Shown here: positions 17,848 through 26,771 of the stretch, in pieces
How the letters are laid out: every line of letters starts with the position of its first letter
Position numbering within the stretch: the stretch's first letter is position 1
The notes under the pieces: model-generated
The model's input: only the letters and a program-made list of their open reading frames with translations
What the model was told of the DNA's origin: nothing
Database searches by the model: none
Position numbers and translations under genes: made by a program
Assembly: GCA_023954475.1 (NCBI GenBank)
Contig: JAMLHW010000017.1
Location: 1-64,000, forward strand
Reading direction: 5' to 3'
Source of the DNA: Anaerolineae bacterium
GTDB taxonomy: Bacteria; Chloroflexota; Anaerolineae; Promineifilales; Promineifilaceae
Length of the DNA: 64,000 nucleotides

Positions 17848-18258
17848 CTTTTTCACTCTTTGAATTGAATACGGTTTGCAATTGATACATAGCTGCTGAG
17901 GTGACATTTGCAGAGCGCTGCTTTATCACCATTTTCATCCTGAAACAGCACTGATTGAGCAACTGAGTTAACTGTCAAGGACAATTGTGTTCTCTACATT
18001 CATTACTTTATAACGCATGGCGCTTGACAGGTACGGTTTGCTTCTAGTGAGCGCGGGATCCTTCAAATAATCCGAGAATTTCTGTACCAACTCTGCTGTT
18101 TGGCCTTCCGATTAGTGGCTGATGATCTTGTCGCGTTCCTGATCGGCTTACTTATGAAGTCGATAGAAAATGTGACGTGATGCGTAAGATCGCATCAATT
18201 GCAGTATATCATGAAGCCGTTGCGCATGACAAACCAGATTTCTGTATTTTGTTTCTTT
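17848..18258. other. Non-coding gap, nothing recognised
   Basis: About 410 bases between the methyltransferase stop and the response-regulator start. No conserved protein, tRNA-like fold, HIP octamer or clear promoter was seen. Longer reading frames here are out of step with family N-termini. It probably holds the regulator's promoter and the methyltransferase's 3' end. Confidence 0.5.
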
Positions 18259-19164
18259 TCACGGTCGGCGTGCATATACAGTAAAGAGGTCGCCGAAATT
18301 GACAGGAATCGCGACGCTTTCCAGGTGCAAGCGTTTGACAATGCGCTCTGCCAGTTGCCCCAGGCCGCTATGCAGCCCACGCACACGTGTCGCCAGGTAG
18401 CCCAGACGCAGATAACGACCCTGTGTGCCTGTCCAAAAGACATCGAATCCGGCTTTGCGCATCATGGCGGTTAAGGTTTTTCGGCCGAAATAATGAATGT
18501 GCATATCCATTAGCCACGGCCACCGTTCTCCCATCAAGCGTGCCGTCACACTGTCAATATTCATTGTGTGCACGACAATGACACCGCCCGGCTTGAGCAA
18601 ACTATACGCTTTGCGCAATTCAGATAGGGGATCATCGACATGCTCAATAACATCCCACATGGTGATGACGTCAAAGGCCATGTTTTGCAAAGCTGGTGAG
18701 TGCTGTGTCCCCTGTATGATCGGCAAGCCACGCGCCCGGCCCATGCGCACACCCCAGCGCGATGGTTCTACGCCATATGCATTCCAACCGGCATCACGTG
18801 CCACCTCGACAAATACGCCGATATACGCTCCGACATCGAGCAGCGACCGACCGTTTGCCGGGCCAATGCGCTGCTCCATGTCGCGCAGATGTTTGCTGAA
18901 TGTCAGCTCACGTCCCGTGCGCTCCTCGGCGTAGGTGGCATCCTCAACGGCTGTGTAAGCCGTGAGCACATCGGCCGATTCCCAGCGTGGATTGGCATAA
19001 ACATAGCCACATTGCTGACAGGCAACAATCTGCGGATGGCGTCCGTAGCTGGCACTCGTACAACGAAACGCATCGACATCGAGATCGGCCGAACCGTTGA
19101 GCGTAGACGGAAAACGCACAACCCATTCATCAGCGCCGCACAGATTGCAGTTGACGTAATTCAT
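18259..19164 (-). CDS. Class I SAM-dependent methyltransferase
   Basis: A 301-residue methyltransferase. An N-terminal zinc-ribbon-like part (CNLCGA and CQQCGYVYANPRW) is followed by the SAM-binding motif LLDVGAYIGVFVEVARDAGW and the acidic VEPSRWG loop. MWDVIEHVDDPLSELRKAY and LLKPGGVIVVHT are typical of the UbiE/Coq5-like group. The N-terminal CxxC pairs are common in methyltransferases acting on sugars or lipids of the cell surface. It overlaps the upstream glycosyltransferase by 4 bases (ATGA-type), so the two are translationally coupled. The substrate is not identifiable, but a glycolipid or surface polysaccharide is a reasonable guess. Confidence 0.85.
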   Translation of the reverse strand: MNYVNCNLCGADEWVVRFPSTLNGSADLDVDAFRCTSASYGRHPQIVACQQCGYVYANPRWESADVLTAYTAVEDATYAEERTGRELTFSKHLRDMEQRIGPANGRSLLDVGAYIGVFVEVARDAGWNAYGVEPSRWGVRMGRARGLPIIQGTQHSPALQNMAFDVITMWDVIEHVDDPLSELRKAYSLLKPGGVIVVHTMNIDSVTARLMGERWPWLMDMHIHYFGRKTLTAMMRKAGFDVFWTGTQGRYLRLGYLATRVRGLHSGLGQLAERIVKRLHLESVAIPVNFGDLFTVYARRP

Positions 19165-19922
19165 GGTGCGAGCGGAACCTGGGGTTGTTTTGGTTCACCG
19201 CCGCGAATGCGACGGACAAAGAGGCGAAAAACGGTATACTGGGCCTTCACAATCTCCTTGCTGGAGATTTTCGTCGTGCCGTCTCGCCGATCTTCAAAAA
19301 TGATCGGCACCTCACCAATTTGCCAACCGCGTCGTTGGCACAAAAACAACATCTCAACCAGGAAAGAGTAGCCGCTGGAAAAAATACGGTTGAGTGGAAT
19401 GGAGGCAAGCACTTCACGGCGATAGAGCCGAAAACCGGCAGTGACGTCGTGCGCTTGCAGACCGAGCAGCGTACGTGCCACAAAATTGGCTGTCGCGCTG
19501 AGCAAAACACGATTCCAGCCCCAATTTTTCGTACCGCCGCCCGGCACGTAGCGCGATCCGATGACGACATGCTCAAAGCGACTCATTTCGATCATAGCTG
19601 GAATGTAACGCGGATTGTGGGAGAAATCGGCGTCCATGGTCATAATGCGCCTTGCACCCAAATCGTCCATCGCTTTCTTAAAACCAGCGAGATACGCCGT
19701 GCCCAGACCTAGTTTGCCCGGTCGATGGACAACATAGACACGCCCCGGATAAGTTACGGCCAATGCGTCTGCCATGGCACCGGTGCCGTCGGGTGAGTTA
19801 TCATCGACGACGACAACCCCGATAGAAACAGGCAGTGCCAGCACCTGTGTGACTAAATCATCCAGATTGTCGGCTTCGTTGTATGTGGGGATGATGACAA
19901 ATGTTTCGGCCGATGCGTCCAT
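19161..19922 (-). CDS. Polyprenol monophosphomannose synthase-like glycosyltransferase
   Basis: A 253-residue family 2 glycosyltransferase of the Dpm1 type, expected to transfer a sugar from GDP- or UDP-sugar to polyprenyl phosphate. Motifs are VIIPTYNEADNLDDL, VVVDDNSPDGTGAMAD, the nucleotide/metal site MDADFSHNP, and GFRLYRREVL. IGEVPIIFEDRRDGTTKIS is typical of Dpm1. No transmembrane segments follow, so it is the short, soluble or peripheral form. The start MDASAET at 19922 is chosen because the fold begins six residues later. It lies between mutY and the coupled methyltransferase; the pair probably serves envelope glycan synthesis. Confidence 0.88.
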   Translation of the reverse strand: MDASAETFVIIPTYNEADNLDDLVTQVLALPVSIGVVVVDDNSPDGTGAMADALAVTYPGRVYVVHRPGKLGLGTAYLAGFKKAMDDLGARRIMTMDADFSHNPRYIPAMIEMSRFEHVVIGSRYVPGGGTKNWGWNRVLLSATANFVARTLLGLQAHDVTAGFRLYRREVLASIPLNRIFSSGYSFLVEMLFLCQRRGWQIGEVPIIFEDRRDGTTKISSKEIVKAQYTVFRLFVRRIRGGEPKQPQVPLAP

Positions 19923-19984
19923 GAAAATGACTCTCTCTAAATGCGAACAGAGAATTCTAGCGGCATTGAGAAGGCAGGGCAACC

Positions 19985-21073
19985 TCACTCCAGATCGAAC
20001 CTCATTTGCTGCGCTCCTGCTTCGATTTGCTTAATGATCTTGCGGTCAGTAACAGCAAATGCATAGTGATCGACATCGGCAACTGTCACCCAGGCATGGT
20101 CAGTCACACCGAGGTGCTGCACATCGCCTGCCTCCCAAGTCGCCTCAAACGGATGCAACGTGATACGAAAATGAGTATAGGCATGCTTGATAGAACGTAG
20201 TGCGCGACCAACTGTGATGTCAATGCCCAATTCTTCACCGATTTCCCGCACCAGCGCGGCAGACAGCGTTTCGCCTGGCTCCCGTTTTCCGCCGGGAAAC
20301 TCCCACAATCCGCCCAGCATACCGTCACGGGGGCGCTGCGTGATGAGAAAGCGCCCGTCATCGCGTGTAACGATACCGGCCACGACATCAAAATGCGGGA
20401 TTCGCTTGCGCGGAGGGCGCACAGGGCGCTCCATTTGTGTGCCACGCTGCTGCGCCAGACAGAGCCGGGTTAACGGACAGCGATGGCATTCCGGAGAGCC
20501 GGTGATGCAGATACGTTGCCCCAATTCCATCAGCGCCTGATTGTAAGCACCGGGACGGTCATCAGGTACGCATTTTTCGGCCGAATCCCACAACAAACGC
20601 TTCGTCGCTGCCACTGTCACATCATCGGCAATGTCAAACAGACGGGTCAATACGCGGATAACATTGCCGTCCAGCACAGCGACCGGCTCGTCGTAAGCTA
20701 TTGAGGCGATGGCGGCGGCTGTATATCGGCCGATTCCCGGCAATTTTTGCAGATCATGTGCAGTTCTGGGCATAACGCCACCGTATTGCGCCGACACAAT
20801 CTGCGCAGCTGCGTGCAAATTACGTGCCCTGCTGTAATAGCCCAATCCCTCCCATAATTTGAGCACATCATCGACTGATGCTTCCGCCAGCGCATTGATG
20901 GTCGGAAATTGCGCCAGCCACCGGTTGTAATATGGGATTACGGTAGCGATCTGGGTTTGCTGCAACATGATTTCTGAAACCCAAATCAAGTAGGGATCAC
21001 GCGTCTGTCGCCACGGCAAATCGGCGTGACCTGCATCCCACCAGGCTAAAAGCAGCGGCGCAATGGTTTCCAT
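19985..21073 (-). CDS. mutY: A/G-specific adenine glycosylase with Nudix domain
   Basis: A 362-residue DNA repair enzyme removing adenine mispaired with 8-oxoguanine. The HhH-GPD domain includes SEIMLQQTQIATVIPYYNRW with the catalytic Glu, LPGIGRYTAAAIASIAYDEP, and the Asp in VLDGNVIRVLTRL. The [4Fe-4S] cluster ligands are C-x6-C-x2-C-x5-C in CITGSPECHRCPLTRLC. The C-terminal domain has a complete Nudix box, G-x5-E-x7-REIGEELGI, preceded by LWEFPGG. Many MutY C-terminal domains recognise 8-oxoG but lack a full box, so this one might hydrolyse 8-oxo-dGTP as well (inference). Confidence 0.93.
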   Translation of the reverse strand: METIAPLLLAWWDAGHADLPWRQTRDPYLIWVSEIMLQQTQIATVIPYYNRWLAQFPTINALAEASVDDVLKLWEGLGYYSRARNLHAAAQIVSAQYGGVMPRTAHDLQKLPGIGRYTAAAIASIAYDEPVAVLDGNVIRVLTRLFDIADDVTVAATKRLLWDSAEKCVPDDRPGAYNQALMELGQRICITGSPECHRCPLTRLCLAQQRGTQMERPVRPPRKRIPHFDVVAGIVTRDDGRFLITQRPRDGMLGGLWEFPGGKREPGETLSAALVREIGEELGIDITVGRALRSIKHAYTHFRITLHPFEATWEAGDVQHLGVTDHAWVTVADVDHYAFAVTDRKIIKQIEAGAQQMRFDLE

Positions 21074-21127
21074 GATTATTTGGTGGCCTCAAACATCGAG
21101 TCGAGAATATTGATTGTCAAAGGCGGG

Positions 21128-22132
21128 TTAAGCTGCGACGTATGAAATCACGGCGTTGGCGTCGCGAGCGATTTCGGCGTCATTGGCAGCCACGAGAACG
21201 CCGCGATCGTAGAGATATTCGACGTGAGCACCGACTTCTTCCAGGGCTAACAGGACGTGATAGCTCTTAACGGTGCCGAACAATTCGCGGCTGATGGCGG
21301 CGATGGATTTGGGTGTTGCACACAAGGCCAGAATGCGCTCCAGGCGCTCGTAGTGCATGGCACGAATGGCGCGAATACGGGCGTAGATATCGGTCATCGG
21401 TTCTTCGTGGCTGCCCAAACCAAGGCGAATGTCGGGAATTCGGCCGATTTTCTCCAGCGAGTCGAAATAGTGACCCAAACCCATGTTGTTGGTAATGTGT
21501 TCCGGTGCCTGATGTGGCGTCGTTTTTGACAAAATATGGTCCGCCGTCAGTAATACATCATCCAGTTGCATACATACCAGACCCGGACAATGTCCGGGCA
21601 CATGGAAAAACCGTATACCGGCAATCGGCTCGGCTTCATCTAACAGTAGTTGTACCGGCTGCGAACGATAATACGACTTGCCGAACAGGTAAACCTGCAT
21701 CAAACTCGCACGATCATCCTCTGACACACCTGCGCGAGCAAGAAACGCTCGCAACCGGCTGGCCGCGACGATCACACGTTCTTCGTGGTTGGAAACAACG
21801 CGCTGATCGAGAACATGGATGGCCGCCGGTACATCGGGATTATGCTCACGAATGAACGGCAAGCCGCCGTAATGATCAATATGGCCGTGGGTGAGCAATA
21901 TGAGACGGATGTCACGCAGCGCCAGCGATACGCCGAATTTGTCTTTGAGCGCCGCGAAACCGTCGATCAAATCGTCATTGGCAAAATACGTGCCGGAGCC
22001 ACAGTCAACGAGGATTGGGTAGTCGCCGTCGTCAATGACGAACAAATTGGTGACCAGATTGACGAAACTACGAACGGGGATGAGGTAAATATCGCGGCCT
22101 GAGGCTGTTACAGTATGGCTTAATTCGCTCAT
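21128..22132 (-). CDS. MBL-fold metallo-hydrolase
   Basis: A 334-residue metallo-beta-lactamase-fold hydrolase. The metal motif is LTHGHIDHYGG (HxHxDH), with further ligands in FHVPGHCPGLVCMQLDD and LLTADHIL. The C-terminal about 80 residues look like a winged-helix extension (RIRAIRAMHYERLERILALC), as in LACTB2-like and related hydrolases. The substrate is unknown. The start ATG at 22130-22132 has no Shine-Dalgarno, but a perfect TATAAT lies 8 bases upstream, suggesting a leaderless transcript. It is 79 bases downstream of the S1-domain gene on the same strand. Confidence 0.85.
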   Translation of the reverse strand: MSELSHTVTASGRDIYLIPVRSFVNLVTNLFVIDDGDYPILVDCGSGTYFANDDLIDGFAALKDKFGVSLALRDIRLILLTHGHIDHYGGLPFIREHNPDVPAAIHVLDQRVVSNHEERVIVAASRLRAFLARAGVSEDDRASLMQVYLFGKSYYRSQPVQLLLDEAEPIAGIRFFHVPGHCPGLVCMQLDDVLLTADHILSKTTPHQAPEHITNNMGLGHYFDSLEKIGRIPDIRLGLGSHEEPMTDIYARIRAIRAMHYERLERILALCATPKSIAAISRELFGTVKSYHVLLALEEVGAHVEYLYDRGVLVAANDAEIARDANAVISYVAA

Positions 22133-22140
22133 GGCACGCA

Positions 22141-22146
22141 ATTATA
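22141..22146 (-). promoter_or_regulatory. -10 box of a possible leaderless transcript
   Basis: TATAAT on the minus strand ends 8 bases before the MBL-hydrolase ATG. Transcription would begin at or within a base or two of the start codon. No convincing -35 element is spaced from it. Confidence 0.4.
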
Positions 22147-22211
22147 GCAGCAGAGCGATTAGTCAGGAAAGCCGATTGACAGGGTGCGACACATGCACTC
22201 ACATGAGCTTG

Positions 22212-23201
22212 TTACCTGTCGTTTTCGGCCGAAGGGATAACGTCACGCAATGACAACCCGATGCGGCGGTTGCGGGCGTTGACATGCAGTACACGCGCTA
22301 CGACAAACTGCCCAGCCGACACAGGCTCTTGCAGATTGCGGCTTTCGTCTTCGTCAAATTCAGAAACGTGTATCAACCCTTCAAGCTCATCTTCCAATGT
22401 GACAAAAGCTCCATATTGAACCACTTCACGAATGGTGCCCTCGACCAATTGATCGGGCTTGTACCGTTCCTCAATGTTGTACCAGGGATCAACGCGCATT
22501 TGTTTGTAACTCAGCGCAACGCGCTTGCGGCTGCGGTCGATTTGCAAAACCTTGACCTTGATGGTCTGACCCACTGCCACAATATCGCTCGGATGCTTGA
22601 GGCGGCTCCACGACAGCTCAGAAATATGAATCAAGCCTTCAATACCGCCCAAGTCGACAAACGCACCAAAATCAGTCAGATTGGTGATGACGCCTTCGAG
22701 AATCGCGCCCAATTCAATGTGATCCCATAAGTTCTGGCGCGTGCTGCCATCAACCTGTGCAGCACGTTCGGAGAAGATCAATCGGTCTTCTTGCTGCGAT
22801 ACTTCAATCAGGCGGACATGAATCAGGCTGCCGACGCGTTCGCCTAATACCTGATAGCGTCTGTCGAGATCATTGGTTTGCGGCACATCAATCAAGTGTG
22901 ACGCCGGAACAAAGCCCGTCAGTCCGCGCCAATTGACGAGTAAACCGCCTTTATTGAAGCTGATTACTTCCAGATCGAACAGTTCGTCGCATTCGAGTGC
23001 CTCGGCCGCAACACGCCACAAGTTGTTTTCGGCCGATTTTTGGGTCAGCGAGGAGAAATAGGAGTCGGCGTCACCGTCTGGTTGCGGCAATTGCTCCGGT
23101 TCGGCCGATTCAGCTAAATCCAAGAGAGAGTTCCAATAATTTTCATCACGAACAAAAGGAGGTTGGCGACGTCGAGGGCCTAACGTAAATTCAGATAACA
23201 T
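22212..23201 (-). CDS. S1 RNA-binding domain protein (ribosomal protein S1-like)
   Basis: A 329-residue protein with three S1 (OB-fold) domains after an about 70-residue acidic N-terminus. Domain 1 contains NKGGLLVNWRGLTGFVPASHL, domain 2 VITNLTDFGAFVDLGGIEGL and IHISELSW, and domain 3 GTIREVVQYGAFVTLEDELE and GLIHVSEF. Ribosomal S1 has four to six domains in many bacteria, but three- to four-domain forms are common outside Proteobacteria. The ATG at 23201 follows AGGAA; a longer reading frame extends upstream but runs through the promoter at 23308-23335, which rules out that start. It probably helps mRNA binding to the 30S subunit. Confidence 0.87.
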   Translation of the reverse strand: MLSEFTLGPRRRQPPFVRDENYWNSLLDLAESAEPEQLPQPDGDADSYFSSLTQKSAENNLWRVAAEALECDELFDLEVISFNKGGLLVNWRGLTGFVPASHLIDVPQTNDLDRRYQVLGERVGSLIHVRLIEVSQQEDRLIFSERAAQVDGSTRQNLWDHIELGAILEGVITNLTDFGAFVDLGGIEGLIHISELSWSRLKHPSDIVAVGQTIKVKVLQIDRSRKRVALSYKQMRVDPWYNIEERYKPDQLVEGTIREVVQYGAFVTLEDELEGLIHVSEFDEDESRNLQEPVSAGQFVVARVLHVNARNRRIGLSLRDVIPSAENDR

Positions 23202-23537
23202 TACAATGATTCCTGTTTGCAAAAACTGCCACGTCAATCCGGATCTCTGCTCAGACCGTATCGAACGGCACCAAAGCATCGGTACTTCAGTACTAATCAA
23301 TAAATATATTATAGGTTCCGCTGCTTCACTGTCAACCGCAACGTGATCAAAATCGCGATAAATTTCCGTGATTCTCCAGCCGTCCGGGAGAATATGCACG
23401 GTCAGACCATAGCACATCCGCCGCATTTGCCACCGGAGTGCGTATCGCGGAAAATTCCGTGATGAATAGGTGACTTGGCTGCGATTTACATTCTTTTGAC
23501 AACTTCAGCGTCGCCCGAGTCACATATCAACGCAAGC
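23202..23537. other. Divergent promoter region, S1 protein / birA
   Basis: A 336-base gap between divergent genes. It contains the consensus minus-strand promoter at 23308-23335 and about 100 bases of leader for the S1-domain gene. No clear birA promoter, riboswitch or protein-coding sequence was recognised; a TTG-started extension of birA (23475) is not supported by the family N-terminus. Confidence 0.5.
23308..23335 (-). promoter_or_regulatory. Consensus sigma-70 promoter for the S1-domain gene
   Basis: Minus-strand TTGACA (23330-23335) and TATAAT (23308-23313) are both perfect, separated by 16 bases. The predicted start is near 23301, giving a leader of about 100 bases before the ATG at 23201. 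This is the strongest promoter sequence seen in the window. Confidence 0.75.
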
Positions 23538-24344
23538 ATGAACGCACAACCATTGAATCGTGACAATATCGCGACCATTCTACAGGCCAATCGTTTCGGC
23601 CGACCTGTACAGTACTACACTGTTATTGCCAGCACCAACGATGAGCTAAAAAAGATAGCTGCGCAGGACACGCCTGCGGGAGCCATGGTGATCACCGATT
23701 ACCAATCGGCCGGTAAAGGACGGTTAGGTCGTTCATGGGAAGCACCACCCAATTCATCACTGCTGTTTTCACTGCTGCTACGTCCCGACTGGGGCATTGA
23801 TCAACTGAACTGGCCGATGATGATAGCCGGTCTGGCCATTGCCGATGCCATTGAGTTGGTCACCGGTGTCGCAGTACGCCTGAAATGGCCTAACGATGTC
23901 GTCGTGTGCGCAGACGATGGCACGTGGCGCAAAGTGGCCGGTATTTTGCTGGAATCGCTATGGCATGGGGATCAACTGACCGGTGTCGTGGTGGGGATGG
24001 GCATCAACGTCAACATTTCGGCCGAACAGATGCCAGCCGGTATGACGCCGCCAACCAGCTTGCTCGTCGCCGGCGGACAACCCGTGGATCGGTTAGCTTT
24101 GCTGGCGGAGGTATTGACACAGATGGAGAAAAGGCTGATTTCGGCCGAAGCGGGTCATTCTCCGCAACCTGCCTGGATCAAACGCTTAATCACGATCGGA
24201 CAAGCAGTCCGCGTCACCGGCGGCACAACTACGATCACTGGCGTAGCGGAAGCGTGTGACGAACAGGGACAACTGCTCGTGCGCAACAGCGACGGCATAC
24301 TGCACAAGATTGCTGCCGGAGATGTCACCCTGCGTCAGAGTTAA
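23538..24344 (+). CDS. birA: Biotin--[acetyl-CoA-carboxylase] ligase
   Basis: A 268-residue biotin protein ligase that activates biotin with ATP and attaches it to the biotin carboxyl carrier protein. Motifs: ASTNDELKK, GKGRLGRSWEAPPNSSL for the biotinyl-adenylate loop, and LKWPNDVVV with the lysine contact. The C-terminal SH3-like domain ends with GILHKIAAGDVTLRQ. There is no N-terminal helix-turn-helix, so it is the monofunctional class without repressor activity. The ATG at 23538 is preferred over a TTG 21 codons upstream. Its last 20 bases overlap the convergent cyclase-family gene. Confidence 0.94.
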   Translation: MNAQPLNRDNIATILQANRFGRPVQYYTVIASTNDELKKIAAQDTPAGAMVITDYQSAGKGRLGRSWEAPPNSSLLFSLLLRPDWGIDQLNWPMMIAGLAIADAIELVTGVAVRLKWPNDVVVCADDGTWRKVAGILLESLWHGDQLTGVVVGMGINVNISAEQMPAGMTPPTSLLVAGGQPVDRLALLAEVLTQMEKRLISAEAGHSPQPAWIKRLITIGQAVRVTGGTTTITGVAEACDEQGQLLVRNSDGILHKIAAGDVTLRQS

Positions 24345-24966
24345 GCGTGCGCAATGCGGCGCGTATGGGACTGCCGTCACCATCGGCGATTTTGAGCGGC
24401 AAACCGACGAACTCGTAGACACCATCCGGCACACCGGACAAGTCCAGCCCTTCGATAATGCTGATGCCGTGGCGCAACAGGGCATTGTGACCGGGTAATT
24501 CGGCCGATTGCCAATCATCCATCGACGGCCCATCCGCTCCATACAGAATGACACCATGCGCAGCCAGTAAATCGGCCAGTTCAGGCGACGGATAGACAAA
24601 ATCAGGATAAAACACGGTTGGGTCACGGTGACTGGCAACTGAATGAACCAGTAGACGCGGCGCCAGAGACAGATCAACGGCAGCAAAATCGGCCGAAGTC
24701 AACGCGCCCGCTTCACGCTTGACTGTGACGACCTGCGCCAATCCCCAATAAATGTCGAGCGGCATTTTTTCCATCGATGTGCCGTTATCGGTGAAATGCA
24801 AAGGAGCATCGGCGTGTGTGCCGGTATGGGCGCTGATTGTCAACGTCGTCAAATTGACGCTGTCACCCTGCTGCCGGTCGAGAATTTGGGCCAGGTCATA
24901 TGGCGTATCGCCCGGCCAGACGGCGATTGATGGGTCAAGGGTGCGGGAAATATCGTAGATGGTCAT
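24325..24966 (-). CDS. Cyclase-family hydrolase (kynurenine formamidase-like)
   Basis: A 213-residue metal-dependent hydrolase of the cyclase/KynB family (PF04199-like). The zinc motif is ISAHTGTHADAPLHF near residues 45-59, following the N-terminal MTIYDISRTLDPSIAVWPGD typical of kynurenine formamidases. ILYGADGPSMDD and LPGHNALLRHGISIIEGLDL supply the distal site. KynB-type activity (N-formylkynurenine to kynurenine) is the best guess, but no other tryptophan-degradation gene is nearby, so the substrate is not certain. It is convergent with birA and overlaps it by 20 bases. Confidence 0.85.
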   Translation of the reverse strand: MTIYDISRTLDPSIAVWPGDTPYDLAQILDRQQGDSVNLTTLTISAHTGTHADAPLHFTDNGTSMEKMPLDIYWGLAQVVTVKREAGALTSADFAAVDLSLAPRLLVHSVASHRDPTVFYPDFVYPSPELADLLAAHGVILYGADGPSMDDWQSAELPGHNALLRHGISIIEGLDLSGVPDGVYEFVGLPLKIADGDGSPIRAALRTLNSDAG

Positions 24967-25061
24967 TGCTAAACGCCTGGATATTGGTTAATGCCTATTT
25001 GCTGTGGTATGGTAGCTCGACCTGCGATGCAATGCCATAGTTGGCAAGGAATAGATCGACG

Positions 25062-25421
25062 ATGAGCGCAGAGTTGCAGCCTGAAAACAGCGATTTGGAA
25101 AAGTTGGCAGTCGTCACAGAAGAGCCATTTCGCTCACGTGTACCGCTGGTAGCGTGGTTCCGGACCAAATGGCTCAACGTGGCCGCACGCTGGTACATCG
25201 GACCGATGCAGCACCAGCAAAATCTGTTCAACGAACAACTGGTACGCCAACTGCGCGAGTATGAAACACGGCTGATCGACCTCGACCGCGAACGGGTGGC
25301 AAGTACGCGCACAATTGCGGAGCTAAAAGTACGTCTGCAACAGACACAACGCCGTGCAGATAGCTTGGCGCAACGGGTGACCGAACTGGAATCGGCCGAA
25401 TCCGATCAGGAAGTCAGTTGA
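25062..25421 (+). CDS. Small coiled-coil protein coupled to a glycosyltransferase
   Basis: A 119-residue protein of unknown function. The middle section (RVPLVAWFRTKWLNVAARW) is aromatic and basic and may contact membrane. Residues about 60-115 are a strongly charged heptad pattern (LVRQLREYETRLIDLDRE, RLQQTQRRADSLAQRVTELE), a probable coiled coil. AAGGA at 25048-25052 supports the ATG at 25062. The stop codon overlaps the TTG start of the glycosyltransferase (TTGA), so the two proteins are probably made together and may interact. Similar short coiled-coil proteins occur beside polysaccharide glycosyltransferases, but no named family was recognised. Confidence 0.7.
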   Translation: MSAELQPENSDLEKLAVVTEEPFRSRVPLVAWFRTKWLNVAARWYIGPMQHQQNLFNEQLVRQLREYETRLIDLDRERVASTRTIAELKVRLQQTQRRADSLAQRVTELESAESDQEVS

Positions 25422-26533
25422 AAATCGCCTATTTCAGCCCGCTGCCGCCGCAACGCTCCGGCATCGCTGATTTCAGCGCCGAGTTGCTCCCGGAATTAGC
25501 TCCACTCGTTGACGTGACCATATTCCATTCGACGCCGGAAGCAATTTCTGCCTCCCTTCGCAGTCAGTTTGAAATCGCCCCGCTCGACACGTTTCCCGAC
25601 CGCCAGTGGGAATTTGACCTGCCGCTCTATCAAATGGGCAACAGCGCCCTACACGCGCCGTTGTACAAGCTGCTGTGCCGCTATCCCGGTGTCGTTGAGC
25701 TGCACGACTTTGTGCTGCACCATTTCATGGAACAACAGGATTACCGGCGCGAACTGGGCTACGCGCTCGATGTCACTGCGGTGTGGGCGCAGCGCTCCGG
25801 CCGATTTGTGCCCGATCGCGACACCATTCCTCTCAACAATCGCGTCATCAACAGCAGTTTGGGCATTATCGCCCATAGTGATACCGTCGCACGACAGATA
25901 CGCGCACTAAATGCAGAGGTTCCCGTCACAACCGTCCCGCTGCCGGTAGCGGGCGATGCAACCGGTGACATGCGGGCTGAATTGGGCTGGCCGGATGATG
26001 CGGTCGTTTTTGCGCACATTGGCCAGATTACGCCTAATCGGCAATTGGAGACGGCGCTGAGGGTTTTCGGCCGAATTCATGCTGACCAACCACAAACGCG
26101 CTATCTCATTGTCGGCCAATCACTCGGCATCGATGTACATCGCTTAATCGATTCGATGCCGGATGTGGTGCGCTGGATCGACTTTGTGCCTGATTTGCAA
26201 CTATTTTTGAACTGGATCAATTCGGCCGATGTGGTTGTGCTGCTGCGTCATCCGACGACTGGAGAAACATCGAGTGCCGGCTTGCGGGCATTGCGTGCGG
26301 GCAAACCGCTAATCGTGTTTGATCATGGCTGGTACGCCGAGTTGCCCAATGAAGTGGCGTTGCGCGTACCGGTTCTAGATGAAGCTGAGTTGGAGAAGGC
26401 GATGCGGGAGATGGTCAATTCGGCCGAAAAACGCCGGCGTATGTCCGCAGCCGCCCGCAGTTTGGCCCTGTCACAACACTCTGCCAGACACACGGCTGAA
26501 CGGGTGGCAGCATTTCTCGCACAACGCTTCTAA
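25418..26533 (+). CDS. Family 4 glycosyltransferase
   Basis: A 371-residue GT-B glycosyltransferase. The N-terminal Rossmann half starts KIAYFSPLPPQRSGIADFSA, a typical GT4 opening with a glycine-rich acceptor loop. The C-terminal half has FAHIGQITPNRQLETALRVF and the donor-sugar site LLRHPTTGETSSAGLRALRA, the E-x7-E-like region of GT4. GKPLIVFDHGWYAELP follows. The start is a TTG overlapping the upstream stop by TTGA, which implies translational coupling with the coiled-coil gene. The role is probably extracellular polysaccharide or glycolipid synthesis; donor and acceptor are not known. Confidence 0.85.
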   Translation: MKIAYFSPLPPQRSGIADFSAELLPELAPLVDVTIFHSTPEAISASLRSQFEIAPLDTFPDRQWEFDLPLYQMGNSALHAPLYKLLCRYPGVVELHDFVLHHFMEQQDYRRELGYALDVTAVWAQRSGRFVPDRDTIPLNNRVINSSLGIIAHSDTVARQIRALNAEVPVTTVPLPVAGDATGDMRAELGWPDDAVVFAHIGQITPNRQLETALRVFGRIHADQPQTRYLIVGQSLGIDVHRLIDSMPDVVRWIDFVPDLQLFLNWINSADVVVLLRHPTTGETSSAGLRALRAGKPLIVFDHGWYAELPNEVALRVPVLDEAELEKAMREMVNSAEKRRRMSAAARSLALSQHSARHTAERVAAFLAQRF

Positions 26534-26771
26534 TCTACGGAAAAAGCTCCGCATCTGCTTCGGCCGACGCTCCCATCGTCGATTCAACCGATATAAACCG
26601 TACTAAATAGCCGTTTGTCAACGTGCTGCAATCAATTCGTGACTCTCATCACGTAATCTCTTGTGTTCGCGCCTTCCCACTCGCCAAAGCGCATGCCACA
26701 CGTTACAATCCTACGCGCTTGAGACACATTGAGTCACAAACCTGTATCACTCAGACTCAACCGGAGACACT

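Noticed and set aside
17848-18258. A tRNA or small RNA in the longest stretch without a gene near the response regulator
   Set aside because: No cloverleaf, T-loop (GTTCGAATC-like) sequence or strong hairpin was found.
23202-23426. An N-terminal extension of the S1-domain protein
   Set aside because: It would run through a consensus promoter and adds residues unlike any S1 protein; AGGAA supports the start at 23201.
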